A program made the translations under genes and the position numbers. Below, piece by piece: positions 1-4,684 of a stretch of DNA of 5,834 nt; positions within the stretch are counted from its first letter, which is position 1; each line of letters begins with the position of its first letter. Origin of the DNA: B16-G9 sp964455635 (GTDB lineage Bacteria; Bacteroidota; Bacteroidia; Bacteroidales; F082). The stretch covers positions 1 to 5,834 of the forward strand of contig CAYVWX010000207.1 in assembly GCA_964455635.1 (NCBI GenBank). The letters run 5' to 3'. The notes under the pieces are model-generated. The model was not told where the DNA came from. It saw only the letters and a program-made list of their open reading frames with translations, and ran no database searches.

Positions 1-137
1 ACAAAACCGGAATGCAGGTTCAGGTATCTTGCATTTTATTTTGTGTTTGCGGTGAGGAATAGTTGCGTTGAAAATTTCCGGGGTGAACTTGTTTACGGGA
101 CTTTTTACTCTTTGAAATTACCTGCGGCTGAAATGTT
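1..137. other. left-edge sequence with no supportable gene
   Basis: I see no convincing coding region here. One forward frame is open from the window edge to about 177, but its translation is Cys- and Phe-rich, has no recognisable motif and would run through the promoter and start of the next gene. The other two forward frames stop at about 53-62. A short carboxyl end of a gene entering from the left cannot be excluded. Confidence 0.4.
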
Positions 138-145
138 TATCTTTG
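111..145 (+). promoter_or_regulatory. Bacteroidota-type promoter for the 133-aa gene
   Basis: TATCTTTG at 138-145 is an exact match to the Bacteroidota -7 consensus TAnnTTTG. A TTTG at 111-114 can serve as the -33 element with a 23-base spacer, at the long end of the usual range. The octamer lies 19 bases before the ATG at 165, so the leader is very short. The same octamer precedes two other genes in the window. Confidence 0.6.
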
Positions 146-164
146 TCCGTAATATCAAAAAAAA

Positions 165-566
165 ATGTCAACATTAAAACTTCCTCCCAATCATTTACGG
201 TCGGTTTCGGCATCGGTTTATCTTGTGGAAAAAACCATCGACGAGCTGGAGAATATGCTTCTGGCGGACAGCAATCATCACACCTACGAAACAGTAAACG
301 ACCTGACTTCAGTAAAAAAAGAACAGTTGCTTACGACTTTCCAAAAAATTAGAGAGCAGGTTCTTCAGCTAAAATTAAAGTATGGCCTAAACCGCGAAAT
401 CACTTATATGAGTCGCATTTTAAATGCACGTAAATCGAGAATGTGGGAAATTATGAGCGATACCACCTCAAAGCGAATGAAAGGCTATGGCGATTTGTCG
501 CAAAGTACGGCCACAGCGCTGGATGAGGATATAAAAGAGCTGACGGAGCTAATCCATCAGCTTTGA
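165..566 (+). CDS. hypothetical helical cytoplasmic protein, 133 aa
   Basis: I do not recognise this family. The protein has no signal peptide, no membrane segment and no cysteine. It is rich in Glu, Lys, Leu, Thr and Ser, with heptad-like stretches at about residues 17-35 (YLVEKTIDELENML) and 50-75 (VKKEQLLTTFQKIREQVLQL), so it is probably all-helical and may form a helical bundle or short coiled coil. A basic patch follows at about 82-106 (SRILNARKSRMWEI, SKRMKGYG), and the end is acidic. The ATG at 165 is chosen because it lies 19 bases after a strong -7 element; the leader is A-rich with no Shine-Dalgarno, normal for this phylum. It is monocistronic: it has its own promoter, and the next gene converges on it 21 bases downstream with a weak terminator-like hairpin between. 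Coding status is well supported by promoter, length and composition; function is unknown. Confidence 0.8.
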   Translation: MSTLKLPPNHLRSVSASVYLVEKTIDELENMLLADSNHHTYETVNDLTSVKKEQLLTTFQKIREQVLQLKLKYGLNREITYMSRILNARKSRMWEIMSDTTSKRMKGYGDLSQSTATALDEDIKELTELIHQL

Positions 567-581
567 AGTATGCTTGAAACA

Positions 582-608
582 GATTTGCTAATTGTAAATC
601 AGTTTTTT
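582..608 (+). terminator. weak intrinsic terminator in the convergent gap
   Basis: GATTTGC (582-588), loop TAATT, GTAAATC (594-600) forms a 7-bp stem with one G-U wobble, followed by AG and six T. It lies 16 bases after the stop of the 133-aa gene and overlaps the end of the opposing gene. On the minus strand the wobble becomes an A-C mismatch and the following T-run is poor, so it favours the plus-strand gene. The stem is AT-rich and weak. Confidence 0.35.
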
Positions 609-1385
609 AACAATTTTTCTGTTGCCGGTATTTATTTGTAACAACACAACGCCTGTAGGAAAATCTCCGGGCAGATTAATGTTTAAATGATGCTCTCCGG
701 GTTGTTCAATTGTGGTGGGGTGTAACACTACCTTTCTGCCCGACAGTGAATAAACACTGATTTCCACCGGTTGTTGGGCACTCAGCGAATACGAAACTTG
801 CAAATCTTGATGGAACGGATTAGGGCCAACAACAAAGTGTGTTAACGTAACCTGATTAATTCCGGCCGTAATGTCTTCATGAACCAGTAAGGTGCTTAAT
901 TTGGTGTGATTATCAGTAACAGCAAAAGCACCGTAAAAAACAACATCTCCGGTACCTTCCGGCGGGGCTGTCCAATTAAAGACCCAAACGGCAGGGTTGT
1001 TATGATTTGTGGTTGAATGGGTAATATAGGCCCCGTTTCCGGTGAGTTTGCTGCCGCTTCCGGGAGCCAGGGTTCCCAAAATGTCACCACCAAAATTTTG
1101 CGGTGAGATTTCAAAACCTTTTTTACCGCTTCCGCTTAAAGTTGCTGTTATTTCATAGGTATCGCCGGGAATATATCCTGTTTCGGGAATGGTACTTGTA
1201 ATTATATTGGTGAGTTGTTGAGGTGTCCCGCCGTGACAGTGTGTGCAATTTTTACCGTCAGCCGGCGAGCCGGTGTAACCTGCCGGAGCCCCTGACGGAT
1301 AGAATACTCCTAACCCCGAAAAACTTGAAAAAAATACTAATAATAAAATCGAAACTGAAAAAAGTAAAACGGTTTTTGTTTTCAT
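588..1385 (-). CDS. secreted choice-of-anchor V-like protein with CxxCH and T9SS type A sorting domain
   Basis: Predicted exported protein of 265 aa. Residues 1-25 form a signal peptide (MKTKT, then a hydrophobic LLFSVSILLLVFF stretch). Residues 30-55 carry the pattern SGAPAGYTGSPADGKNC followed by THCHGG, typical of the Bacteroidota family named choice-of-anchor V, which has a Reelin-like beta-sandwich. CTHCH (47-51) matches the c-type haem attachment motif CxxCH. Residues about 60-170 form the beta-rich domain (GYIPGDTYEIT, KKGFEIS, NPAVWVFNWTAPP, VVFYGAF). Residues about 185-265 are a T9SS type A sorting domain, with GPNPF, VEISVYSLSGRKV and FPTGVVLLQI and a basic terminal IVKKLIYN. It should therefore cross the inner membrane by Sec and the outer membrane by T9SS, then be released or anchored at the surface. 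The ATG at 1385 gives a clean signal peptide and lies 23 bases after a TATCTTTG element. Whether it truly binds haem, and its ligand, are unknown. Confidence 0.88.
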   Translation of the reverse strand: MKTKTVLLFSVSILLLVFFSSFSGLGVFYPSGAPAGYTGSPADGKNCTHCHGGTPQQLTNIITSTIPETGYIPGDTYEITATLSGSGKKGFEISPQNFGGDILGTLAPGSGSKLTGNGAYITHSTTNHNNPAVWVFNWTAPPEGTGDVVFYGAFAVTDNHTKLSTLLVHEDITAGINQVTLTHFVVGPNPFHQDLQVSYSLSAQQPVEISVYSLSGRKVVLHPTTIEQPGEHHLNINLPGDFPTGVVLLQINTGNRKIVKKLIYN

Positions 1386-1408
1386 AAGACTTAAATTTTT
1401 ATTTTCTA

Positions 1409-1416
1409 CAAAGATA
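1409..1416 (-). promoter_or_regulatory. -7 promoter element of the choice-of-anchor V gene
   Basis: Reading the minus strand gives TATCTTTG, identical to the elements at 138-145 and 4921-4928 and matching TAnnTTTG. It is 23 bases before the ATG at 1385. I could not find a convincing TTTG -33 element at the expected spacing upstream. Confidence 0.5.
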
Positions 1417-1481
1417 TTTTTTTCTTTTTATATAACTAGTGCTTGTTTGAAAACTGCCTTTTTTCGTAGTGGTTTATAAAA

Positions 1482-1522
1482 AATGTCAAGAACGAGGCTT
1501 GCGAAATGCTGAATGTCAAGAA
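1482..1522. repeat. 11-bp direct repeat AATGTCAAGAA, two copies
   Basis: AATGTCAAGAA occurs at 1482-1492 and again at 1512-1522, exactly 30 bases apart, in the spacer between the two T9SS-protein genes. The second copy abuts the palindrome at 1523-1542. On the minus strand each reads TTCTTGACATT. It could be part of one composite dispersed repeat (about 1440-1550) or a pair of binding sites upstream of the 588-1385 gene; neither is shown. Confidence 0.5.
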
Positions 1523-1548
1523 GGGTTTTTCATGAAAAGCCCCTACAT
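1523..1548. repeat. palindromic element, diverged copy 1
   Basis: The core TTTTCATGAAAA (1527-1538) is perfectly self-complementary, and the flanking GGG (1523-1525) and CCC (1540-1542) extend the stem across one T-G wobble. The right flank CCCCTACAT (1540-1548) is identical to that of the palindrome at 3173-3202. The shared outer sequence suggests relatedness by descent rather than two independent hairpins. It lies 71-96 bases past the stop of the minus-strand gene at 1619 and could fold as a terminator, but it lacks a T-tract. Confidence 0.55.
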
Positions 1549-1618
1549 CGTTTTAATCATATAATATTGTAGTATAACGCCCTAAAAGATATTTGTCTTG
1601 CAAAGGTTGTAAATTACG

Positions 1619-2956
1619 CTATCGTATTATTATCTTCCCTTTGGCAGTTTTACCGTATTTGTCGGTAAACTTATAAAAATAGATTCCGGGTTGTTTGCCG
1701 GATAAATCAATTGAGGTTTTGCGGTTTACCGATAAAACGTTCATTAAGGGTACTCCCAGACTGTTATAGATTACTATTCTGCCTTTGCCGCCTGATTTTA
1801 CTTCAAAAGTAAATATTCCTCCTGAAGGATTGGGAAATACACTTACCTCTGTAAGATCGTTGTGAGTTTTTACCGCTCCTATCATATCAACACATCCGGG
1901 ACGGGACATTATGGGTGTGGAATCAATTTTTACCTCAAAGGCATTCAGCATACCGGTGGTATCAGTTGTAAAAATTAGGGTATCGGTCAGTAAAAAATAG
2001 GATGTGTCGGGAAAAGAATAATTCCAAACACAAAAACCACTGTCACCCAACGAATCAAGTTGTATAAAACCTATTTCACCATCATTGTAATTCCTCTTTT
2101 TTACAATGTAAAGGGGCCCGATACCCATTACAAAATATTCACCGGCAGCTGTTTCAACAACATCTTCCACGCCTATTACAAGTTGTTTGCTAAACAACAA
2201 ATTTCCAACAGAGTCTGTTTTGTATAAAGCTCCGTCCGAGATATCAATACCATTCACAAAAACAAATCCCCCGTCGGAGGTTTGATGTAAACGACTGTCG
2301 GCCCCTGTGTTAAACGATGCCCACATACTGCTATAACCTCTGACCCACAAAACGTTTCCTTCAATATCTGTTTTTACAAGGGAAGGCCAACCATTAACAG
2401 TCGATTTTAATACAAATTGGTTATTAATTACCATAACATCTTCAAACATGGTAACAGATTTGTCCCCGGTGTAATATTCTTTACTCCAACAGATGCTTCC
2501 ACTGCCGGAAAGCTTAAGTAAAAAAGATTTTTCACTATCCCACGAATAACCTGCAACAATAAAGCTTGTGTCGTTAACCGGTTTAACCGATGAACCTTGG
2601 TAGTTTATCTCTGCTTCAAAACTTTTCGACCAAAGCAGGTTTCCCTCTTTTGTTAATCGTGCAANNNNNNNNNNNNNNNNNNNNNNNNNNNNNNNNNNNN
2701 NNNNNNNNNNNNNNNNNNNNNNNNNNNNNNNNNNNNNNNNNNNNNNNNNNNNNNNNNNNNNNNNCATCATAAATCCGTCTTTTTCATTAAAATCGCCAAC
2801 AGTAAGGTATCCTCTGTCGGACATAGGAACCATGGAGTATCCCCGGATACTTGTTTCTTTTAGTTGTGAAACATGTACGTTTGAAAAGGTGGTTTGTTGC
2901 GGAAACACTTCCCCTGAAAGTGAGATAAACAAGATAAAAAGGTAAAGATTTTTCAT
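1619..2956 (-). CDS. secreted repeat (propeller-like) protein with T9SS type A sorting domain, interrupted by an assembly gap
   Basis: Predicted exported surface protein; 445 residues if the 100-N run is taken literally, true length unknown. Residues 1-20 are a signal peptide (MKNLYLFILFISLSGEVFPQ). The body has repeats of roughly 40-50 aa sharing the pattern KTDxxGNxLWxKxY ... TxDGGFxxxG: partial before the gap (YSMVPMSDRGYLTVGDF), then at about residues 99-147, 148-194, 195-245 and 246-285. Such repeats are usual in Bacteroidota beta-propeller-like secreted proteins. About 286-370 is a beta-rich linker. Residues 371-445 are the T9SS sorting domain (VSVFPNPSGG, GRIVIYNSLG, QPGIYFYKF, GKIIIR). 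The ATG at 2956 is fixed by the signal peptide. No Shine-Dalgarno is present; TAATTTAG at 2982-2989 is a poor -7 candidate. Ligand and role are unknown. The reading frame is open on both sides of the gap and stays in phase only if the missing length is 1 modulo 3. Confidence 0.85.
   Translation of the reverse strand: MKNLYLFILFISLSGEVFPQQTTFSNVHVSQLKETSIRGYSMVPMSDRGYLTVGDFNEKDGFMMXXXXXXXXXXXXXXXXXXXXXXXXXXXXXXXXXXARLTKEGNLLWSKSFEAEINYQGSSVKPVNDTSFIVAGYSWDSEKSFLLKLSGSGSICWSKEYYTGDKSVTMFEDVMVINNQFVLKSTVNGWPSLVKTDIEGNVLWVRGYSSMWASFNTGADSRLHQTSDGGFVFVNGIDISDGALYKTDSVGNLLFSKQLVIGVEDVVETAAGEYFVMGIGPLYIVKKRNYNDGEIGFIQLDSLGDSGFCVWNYSFPDTSYFLLTDTLIFTTDTTGMLNAFEVKIDSTPIMSRPGCVDMIGAVKTHNDLTEVSVFPNPSGGIFTFEVKSGGKGRIVIYNSLGVPLMNVLSVNRKTSIDLSGKQPGIYFYKFTDKYGKTAKGKIIIR
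2665..2764. other. assembly gap of 100 N inside the repeat-protein gene
   Basis: Exactly 100 unknown bases, a common placeholder for a gap of unspecified size. It removes about residues 65-98 of the literal translation. The flanks are both propeller-type repeats, so tandem similarity probably broke the assembly, and one or more whole repeats may be missing. Confidence 0.97.
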
Positions 2957-2986
2957 GACATTTTGGTTTTGAGGTATTCAGCTAAA

Positions 2987-3010
2987 TTACAAATCCTGAC
3001 AAGTTTTGGT
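2987..3010 (+). repeat. 24-bp repeat, copy 1 (half palindrome)
   Basis: TTACAAATCCTGAC followed by a ten-base tail (AAGTTTTGGT) matches the copy at 3108-3131 at 21 of 24 positions; the three differences are all A-to-G or T-to-C transitions (A/G, T/C, T/C). The left arm that would complete the hairpin is degenerate here (GCTAAATT). It sits 31 bases before the start codon of the minus-strand repeat-protein gene, so it overlaps that gene's promoter region. Confidence 0.6.
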
Positions 3011-3018
3011 TATACATT

Positions 3019-3037
3019 ATATCTATCGGACAGATAT
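3019..3037. repeat. minor inverted repeat ATATCT/AGATAT
   Basis: Six-base arms at 3019-3024 and 3032-3037 around a 7-base loop, located between the two 24-bp repeat copies. It is weak on its own; it is listed because it may be an internal part of the same composite element. Confidence 0.25.
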
Positions 3038-3098
3038 TTAAGCGTTATAGTTGCAAATCCGAAACAGATGAAACGTGCTCTGTTTTTGTATTTTAACA

Positions 3099-3131
3099 TC
3101 GTCAGGATTACAAATCCTGACGAGCTTCGGT
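3099..3131. repeat. REP-like perfect palindrome carrying 24-bp repeat copy 2
   Basis: TCGTCAGGATT (3099-3109), loop ACA, AATCCTGACGA (3113-3123) is a perfect inverted repeat with 11-bp arms. Its right half and tail (3108-3131) form the second copy of the 24-bp direct repeat at 2987-3010, 121 bases away. It is intergenic, between a start codon and another gene's stop, and has no T-tract on either side. A short GC-containing palindrome paired with a nearby partial copy resembles REP or BIME-type dispersed repeats moved by RAYT transposases. No transposase is in this window. Confidence 0.6.
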
Positions 3132-3172
3132 GGTTTGTTGGTTGTGACAATGGAATATTGAAAATATATACA

Positions 3173-3202
3173 GTAGGGGGTTTTCACGAAAACCCCCTAC
3201 AT
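3173..3202. repeat. 13-bp-arm palindrome, copy 2 of the GGGGTTTTC/GAAAACCCC element, possible terminator
   Basis: GTAGGGGGTTTTC (3173-3185), loop AC, GAAAACCCCCTAC (3188-3200) is perfectly paired. It starts 10 bases past the stop of the minus-strand PLP-enzyme gene and is followed on that strand by TGTATATATTTT, so it may terminate that operon. However, it shares the core and the CCCCTACAT right flank with 1523-1548, which suggests a dispersed palindromic repeat co-opted as a terminator. Confidence 0.6.
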
Positions 3203-3210
3203 TTAAACCC

Positions 3211-4158
3211 CTATGGCAACGAAAGCTCCACATTACCGCCCGAAATAATGATGCCCACCTTTTTATTTTTTACTTCAATCGTATGCTCAAGCACTGCGGC
3301 AAAAGGCACTGCCGAAGAAGGTTCGATAATAATCTTCATTCGCTCCCAAATAAGTTTCATGGCTTTTTTAATGGAATCTTCCGATACGGTAACAATATCG
3401 TCAACCTCATTTTTAATAATTTCAAAATTAAGCACTCCCAACGATGTTAACAATCCGTCAGCAATGGTTTGAGGATTTTCGGAAGGGATAATTTTACCTG
3501 CTTTAAACGAGCGGTAAGCATCGTCGGCACCTGCCGGCTCGCAGGCTGTAACTTTTGTTTTGGGACTAAAATATTTTGCTGCCAAAGCGGTTCCCGCCAG
3601 CAGTCCGCCACCACCCACGGGGGCAAGTATTATATCCAACCCGGGATGCTGTTCAACAAGCTCTTTGGCGGCGGTAGCCTGGCCCGCCACTATCTCAAAA
3701 TTATCGTACGGATGTATTTCAACGGCTCCGGTTTTGTTAATCACCTGTTTTAAAGTTGATTCACGGGCTGAAAGGGCAGGCTCGCAAAAGGTAATTTCGG
3801 CTCCGTAGCCTCTTACGGCATCTATTTTTACTTTCGGGGCGTTGTTTGGCATCACAATGTATGCTTTTATGTGGCGGAGTGAAGCTGCCCTGGCCAGCGC
3901 CTGTGCATGGTTTCCCGACGAATGGGTAGCAACTCCGGCGGCGGCATCATCGTCGGAAAGCGAAAACACTGCATTAACGGCCCCTCTTGATTTGAATGCT
4001 CCCACCTTTTGAAAATTTTCGCACTTAAAAAAGAACCGGCAGCCGAACATCGCATCAAAGGTTTGCGATGTAAGTACCGGTGTATAATGCACAAAAGGCT
4101 CAATCAAACGATGAGCCTTTTCGATATCGGTTTTTGATGGTATGCTAATTGTTTGCAA
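3211..4158 (-). CDS. PLP-dependent serine racemase / threonine (serine) dehydratase-like enzyme
   Basis: Fold-type II PLP enzyme of 315 aa, without the ACT regulatory domain of biosynthetic IlvA. Visible signatures: FKSRGA with the Schiff-base lysine at K56; THSSGNHAQAL at 78-88 (S81 and N83 contact base and PLP); glycine loop GGGG (182-185) for the PLP phosphate; CEPAGADDAY (206-215), whose E207, A211 and D213 match the divalent-cation site of eukaryotic-type serine racemases; WERMKIIIEPSSA (271-283); and ISGGN (305-309). It resembles mammalian serine racemase over its length, including the lysine numbering, more than E. coli TdcB. Likely reactions are L-serine/D-serine racemisation and/or deamination of serine, threonine or threo-3-hydroxyaspartate; sequence alone does not separate these. 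No ATG is in frame near the start. TTG at 4158 fits family length and lies 9 bases after GAGGAGA (4168-4174). It overlaps the upstream gene by 14 bases, implying translational coupling. Cytoplasmic. Confidence 0.88.
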   Translation of the reverse strand: MQTISIPSKTDIEKAHRLIEPFVHYTPVLTSQTFDAMFGCRFFFKCENFQKVGAFKSRGAVNAVFSLSDDDAAAGVATHSSGNHAQALARAASLRHIKAYIVMPNNAPKVKIDAVRGYGAEITFCEPALSARESTLKQVINKTGAVEIHPYDNFEIVAGQATAAKELVEQHPGLDIILAPVGGGGLLAGTALAAKYFSPKTKVTACEPAGADDAYRSFKAGKIIPSENPQTIADGLLTSLGVLNFEIIKNEVDDIVTVSEDSIKKAMKLIWERMKIIIEPSSAVPFAAVLEHTIEVKNKKVGIIISGGNVELSLP

Positions 4159-4630
4159 TGGCTTTTTTCTCCTCTTCAAGTTTTGCAATTTCAACAATTT
4201 TATCAGCAGCTTTCGAAAGCATTCTGAATATTTGCTTGCAGTCGGATAATCCGCTGTTGTATGGATTGGGAACCGTTTTGTTTAATCCGGGTTCAAGTAA
4301 ATTCATTAAATAATCAACTTTGGCTTTGTCAATATCATTTCTGGTAAGTTCCATAACATCCCAATAATTTTGGGTATCCATTACATATATTTTGTCGTAA
4401 ATATCAAAATCTTTTTTAACGAAGATTCTGGATCTGCCATCCACCAATACCCCATGTTCGGCTCCTGTATTTACTGCTCTGGGGTCGGGTGGTTCGTTAA
4501 TATTAAACGATTCAAAGCCTGCCGAATCAACCAAACCGATGATGTTGTTGTCAATAAATTTCCTTTTTAATATTGCCTCTGCCATGGGTGAGCGGCAAAC
4601 GTTCTGTAAATCAACAAATAAAACATTCAT
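4145..4630 (-). CDS. low-molecular-weight protein-tyrosine-phosphatase homologue, predicted catalytically dead
   Basis: 161-aa protein with the LMW-PTP / ArsC-like fold. The N-terminal strand and P-loop read VLFVDLQNVCRSPMAEA (3-19); family members have VCxGNxCRSPMAE. The nucleophilic Cys of CX5R is therefore Asp (D7) and the next conserved Gly is Gln (Q9), while the second loop Cys (C12), R13 and S14 remain. Other family landmarks are DSAG (35-38), PPDPRAV, the HGVLVDGRSR segment and VMDTQN (83-88). The general-acid motif DPY is VPNPY (120-124), so that Asp is Asn (N122). With both catalytic residues gone, tyrosine phosphatase or arsenate reductase activity is not expected; phosphate or phosphoprotein binding could persist. 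The ATG at 4630 is preferred over an upstream TTG because AGGAGG lies 6 bases before it and the family starts here. The C-terminus (KLEEEKKAIANN) overlaps the PLP-enzyme start by 14 bases, so the two are co-translated. Function unknown. Confidence 0.87.
   Translation of the reverse strand: MNVLFVDLQNVCRSPMAEAILKRKFIDNNIIGLVDSAGFESFNINEPPDPRAVNTGAEHGVLVDGRSRIFVKKDFDIYDKIYVMDTQNYWDVMELTRNDIDKAKVDYLMNLLEPGLNKTVPNPYNSGLSDCKQIFRMLSKAADKIVEIAKLEEEKKAIANN
4168..4174 (-). promoter_or_regulatory. Shine-Dalgarno that decides the TTG start of the PLP enzyme
   Basis: GAGGAGA on the minus strand lies within the last codons of the phosphatase-like gene, 9 bases before TTG at 4158-4156. Other in-frame TTG codons (4197, 4194, 4188, 4179) are at or upstream of this site and cannot use it. 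No CAT (ATG on the minus strand) occurs in the vicinity. Confidence 0.55.
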
Positions 4631-4636
4631 AATCTT

Positions 4637-4642
4637 CCTCCT
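4637..4642 (-). promoter_or_regulatory. strong Shine-Dalgarno AGGAGG of the phosphatase-like gene
   Basis: AAAGGAGG followed by AAGATT and then the ATG gives a perfect anti-Shine-Dalgarno match at 6-base spacing. This is unusual for this phylum, where most leaders (including the others here) lack one. It rules out the longer TTG-started reading beginning at 4684. Confidence 0.75.
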
Positions 4643-4653
4643 TTTTTTGTTTT

Positions 4654-4684
4654 TAAATATACGAAAAAAATGCGTTGTTTGCAA
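4654..4684 (-). promoter_or_regulatory. candidate promoter for the phosphatase-like / PLP-enzyme operon
   Basis: On the minus strand TATATTTA (4661-4654) matches TAnnTTTG at five of six fixed positions, and TTG (4684-4682) lies 20 bases upstream in the -33 position. Transcription would start a few bases before the Shine-Dalgarno, giving a short leader. Only moderate support. Confidence 0.35.

Noticed and set aside
143..352. 69-aa forward reading overlapping the start of the 133-aa gene
   Set aside because: It starts inside the -7 promoter element, lies in another frame of a better-supported gene and has a low-complexity, non-family-like translation.
3099..3123. Palindrome as an intrinsic terminator
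   Set aside because: No T-run on either side, about 90 bases from the nearest stop codon, and it is paired with a repeated half copy, so a dispersed repeat is more likely.
2987..3131. CRISPR array
   Set aside because: Only two imperfect repeat copies with one 97-base spacer and no cas genes.
2963..3472. 169-aa forward reading across the repeat-rich spacer into the PLP-enzyme gene
   Set aside because: It is antisense to the well-supported PLP-enzyme gene for half its length and spans palindromic repeats; no recognisable motif.
3469..3808. Two forward readings antisense to the PLP-enzyme gene
   Set aside because: Composition is that of antisense shadows of a GC-richer coding region.
4159..4197. 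Longer PLP-enzyme start at TTG 4197
   Set aside because: It adds a basic stretch with no family counterpart, which is a by-product of the overlapping phosphatase-like frame, and it has no ribosome site; TTG 4158 fits better.
4580..4630. Active phosphatase using the second loop Cys (C12)
   Set aside because: C12 directly precedes the P-loop Arg, so it is not at the nucleophile position of CX5R and cannot substitute in the known mechanism.
4631..4684. TTG-started 18-aa extension of the phosphatase-like protein
   Set aside because: The AGGAGG site 6 bases before the ATG at 4630 and the family N-terminus (MNVLFV) fix the shorter start; the extension would encode the Shine-Dalgarno.
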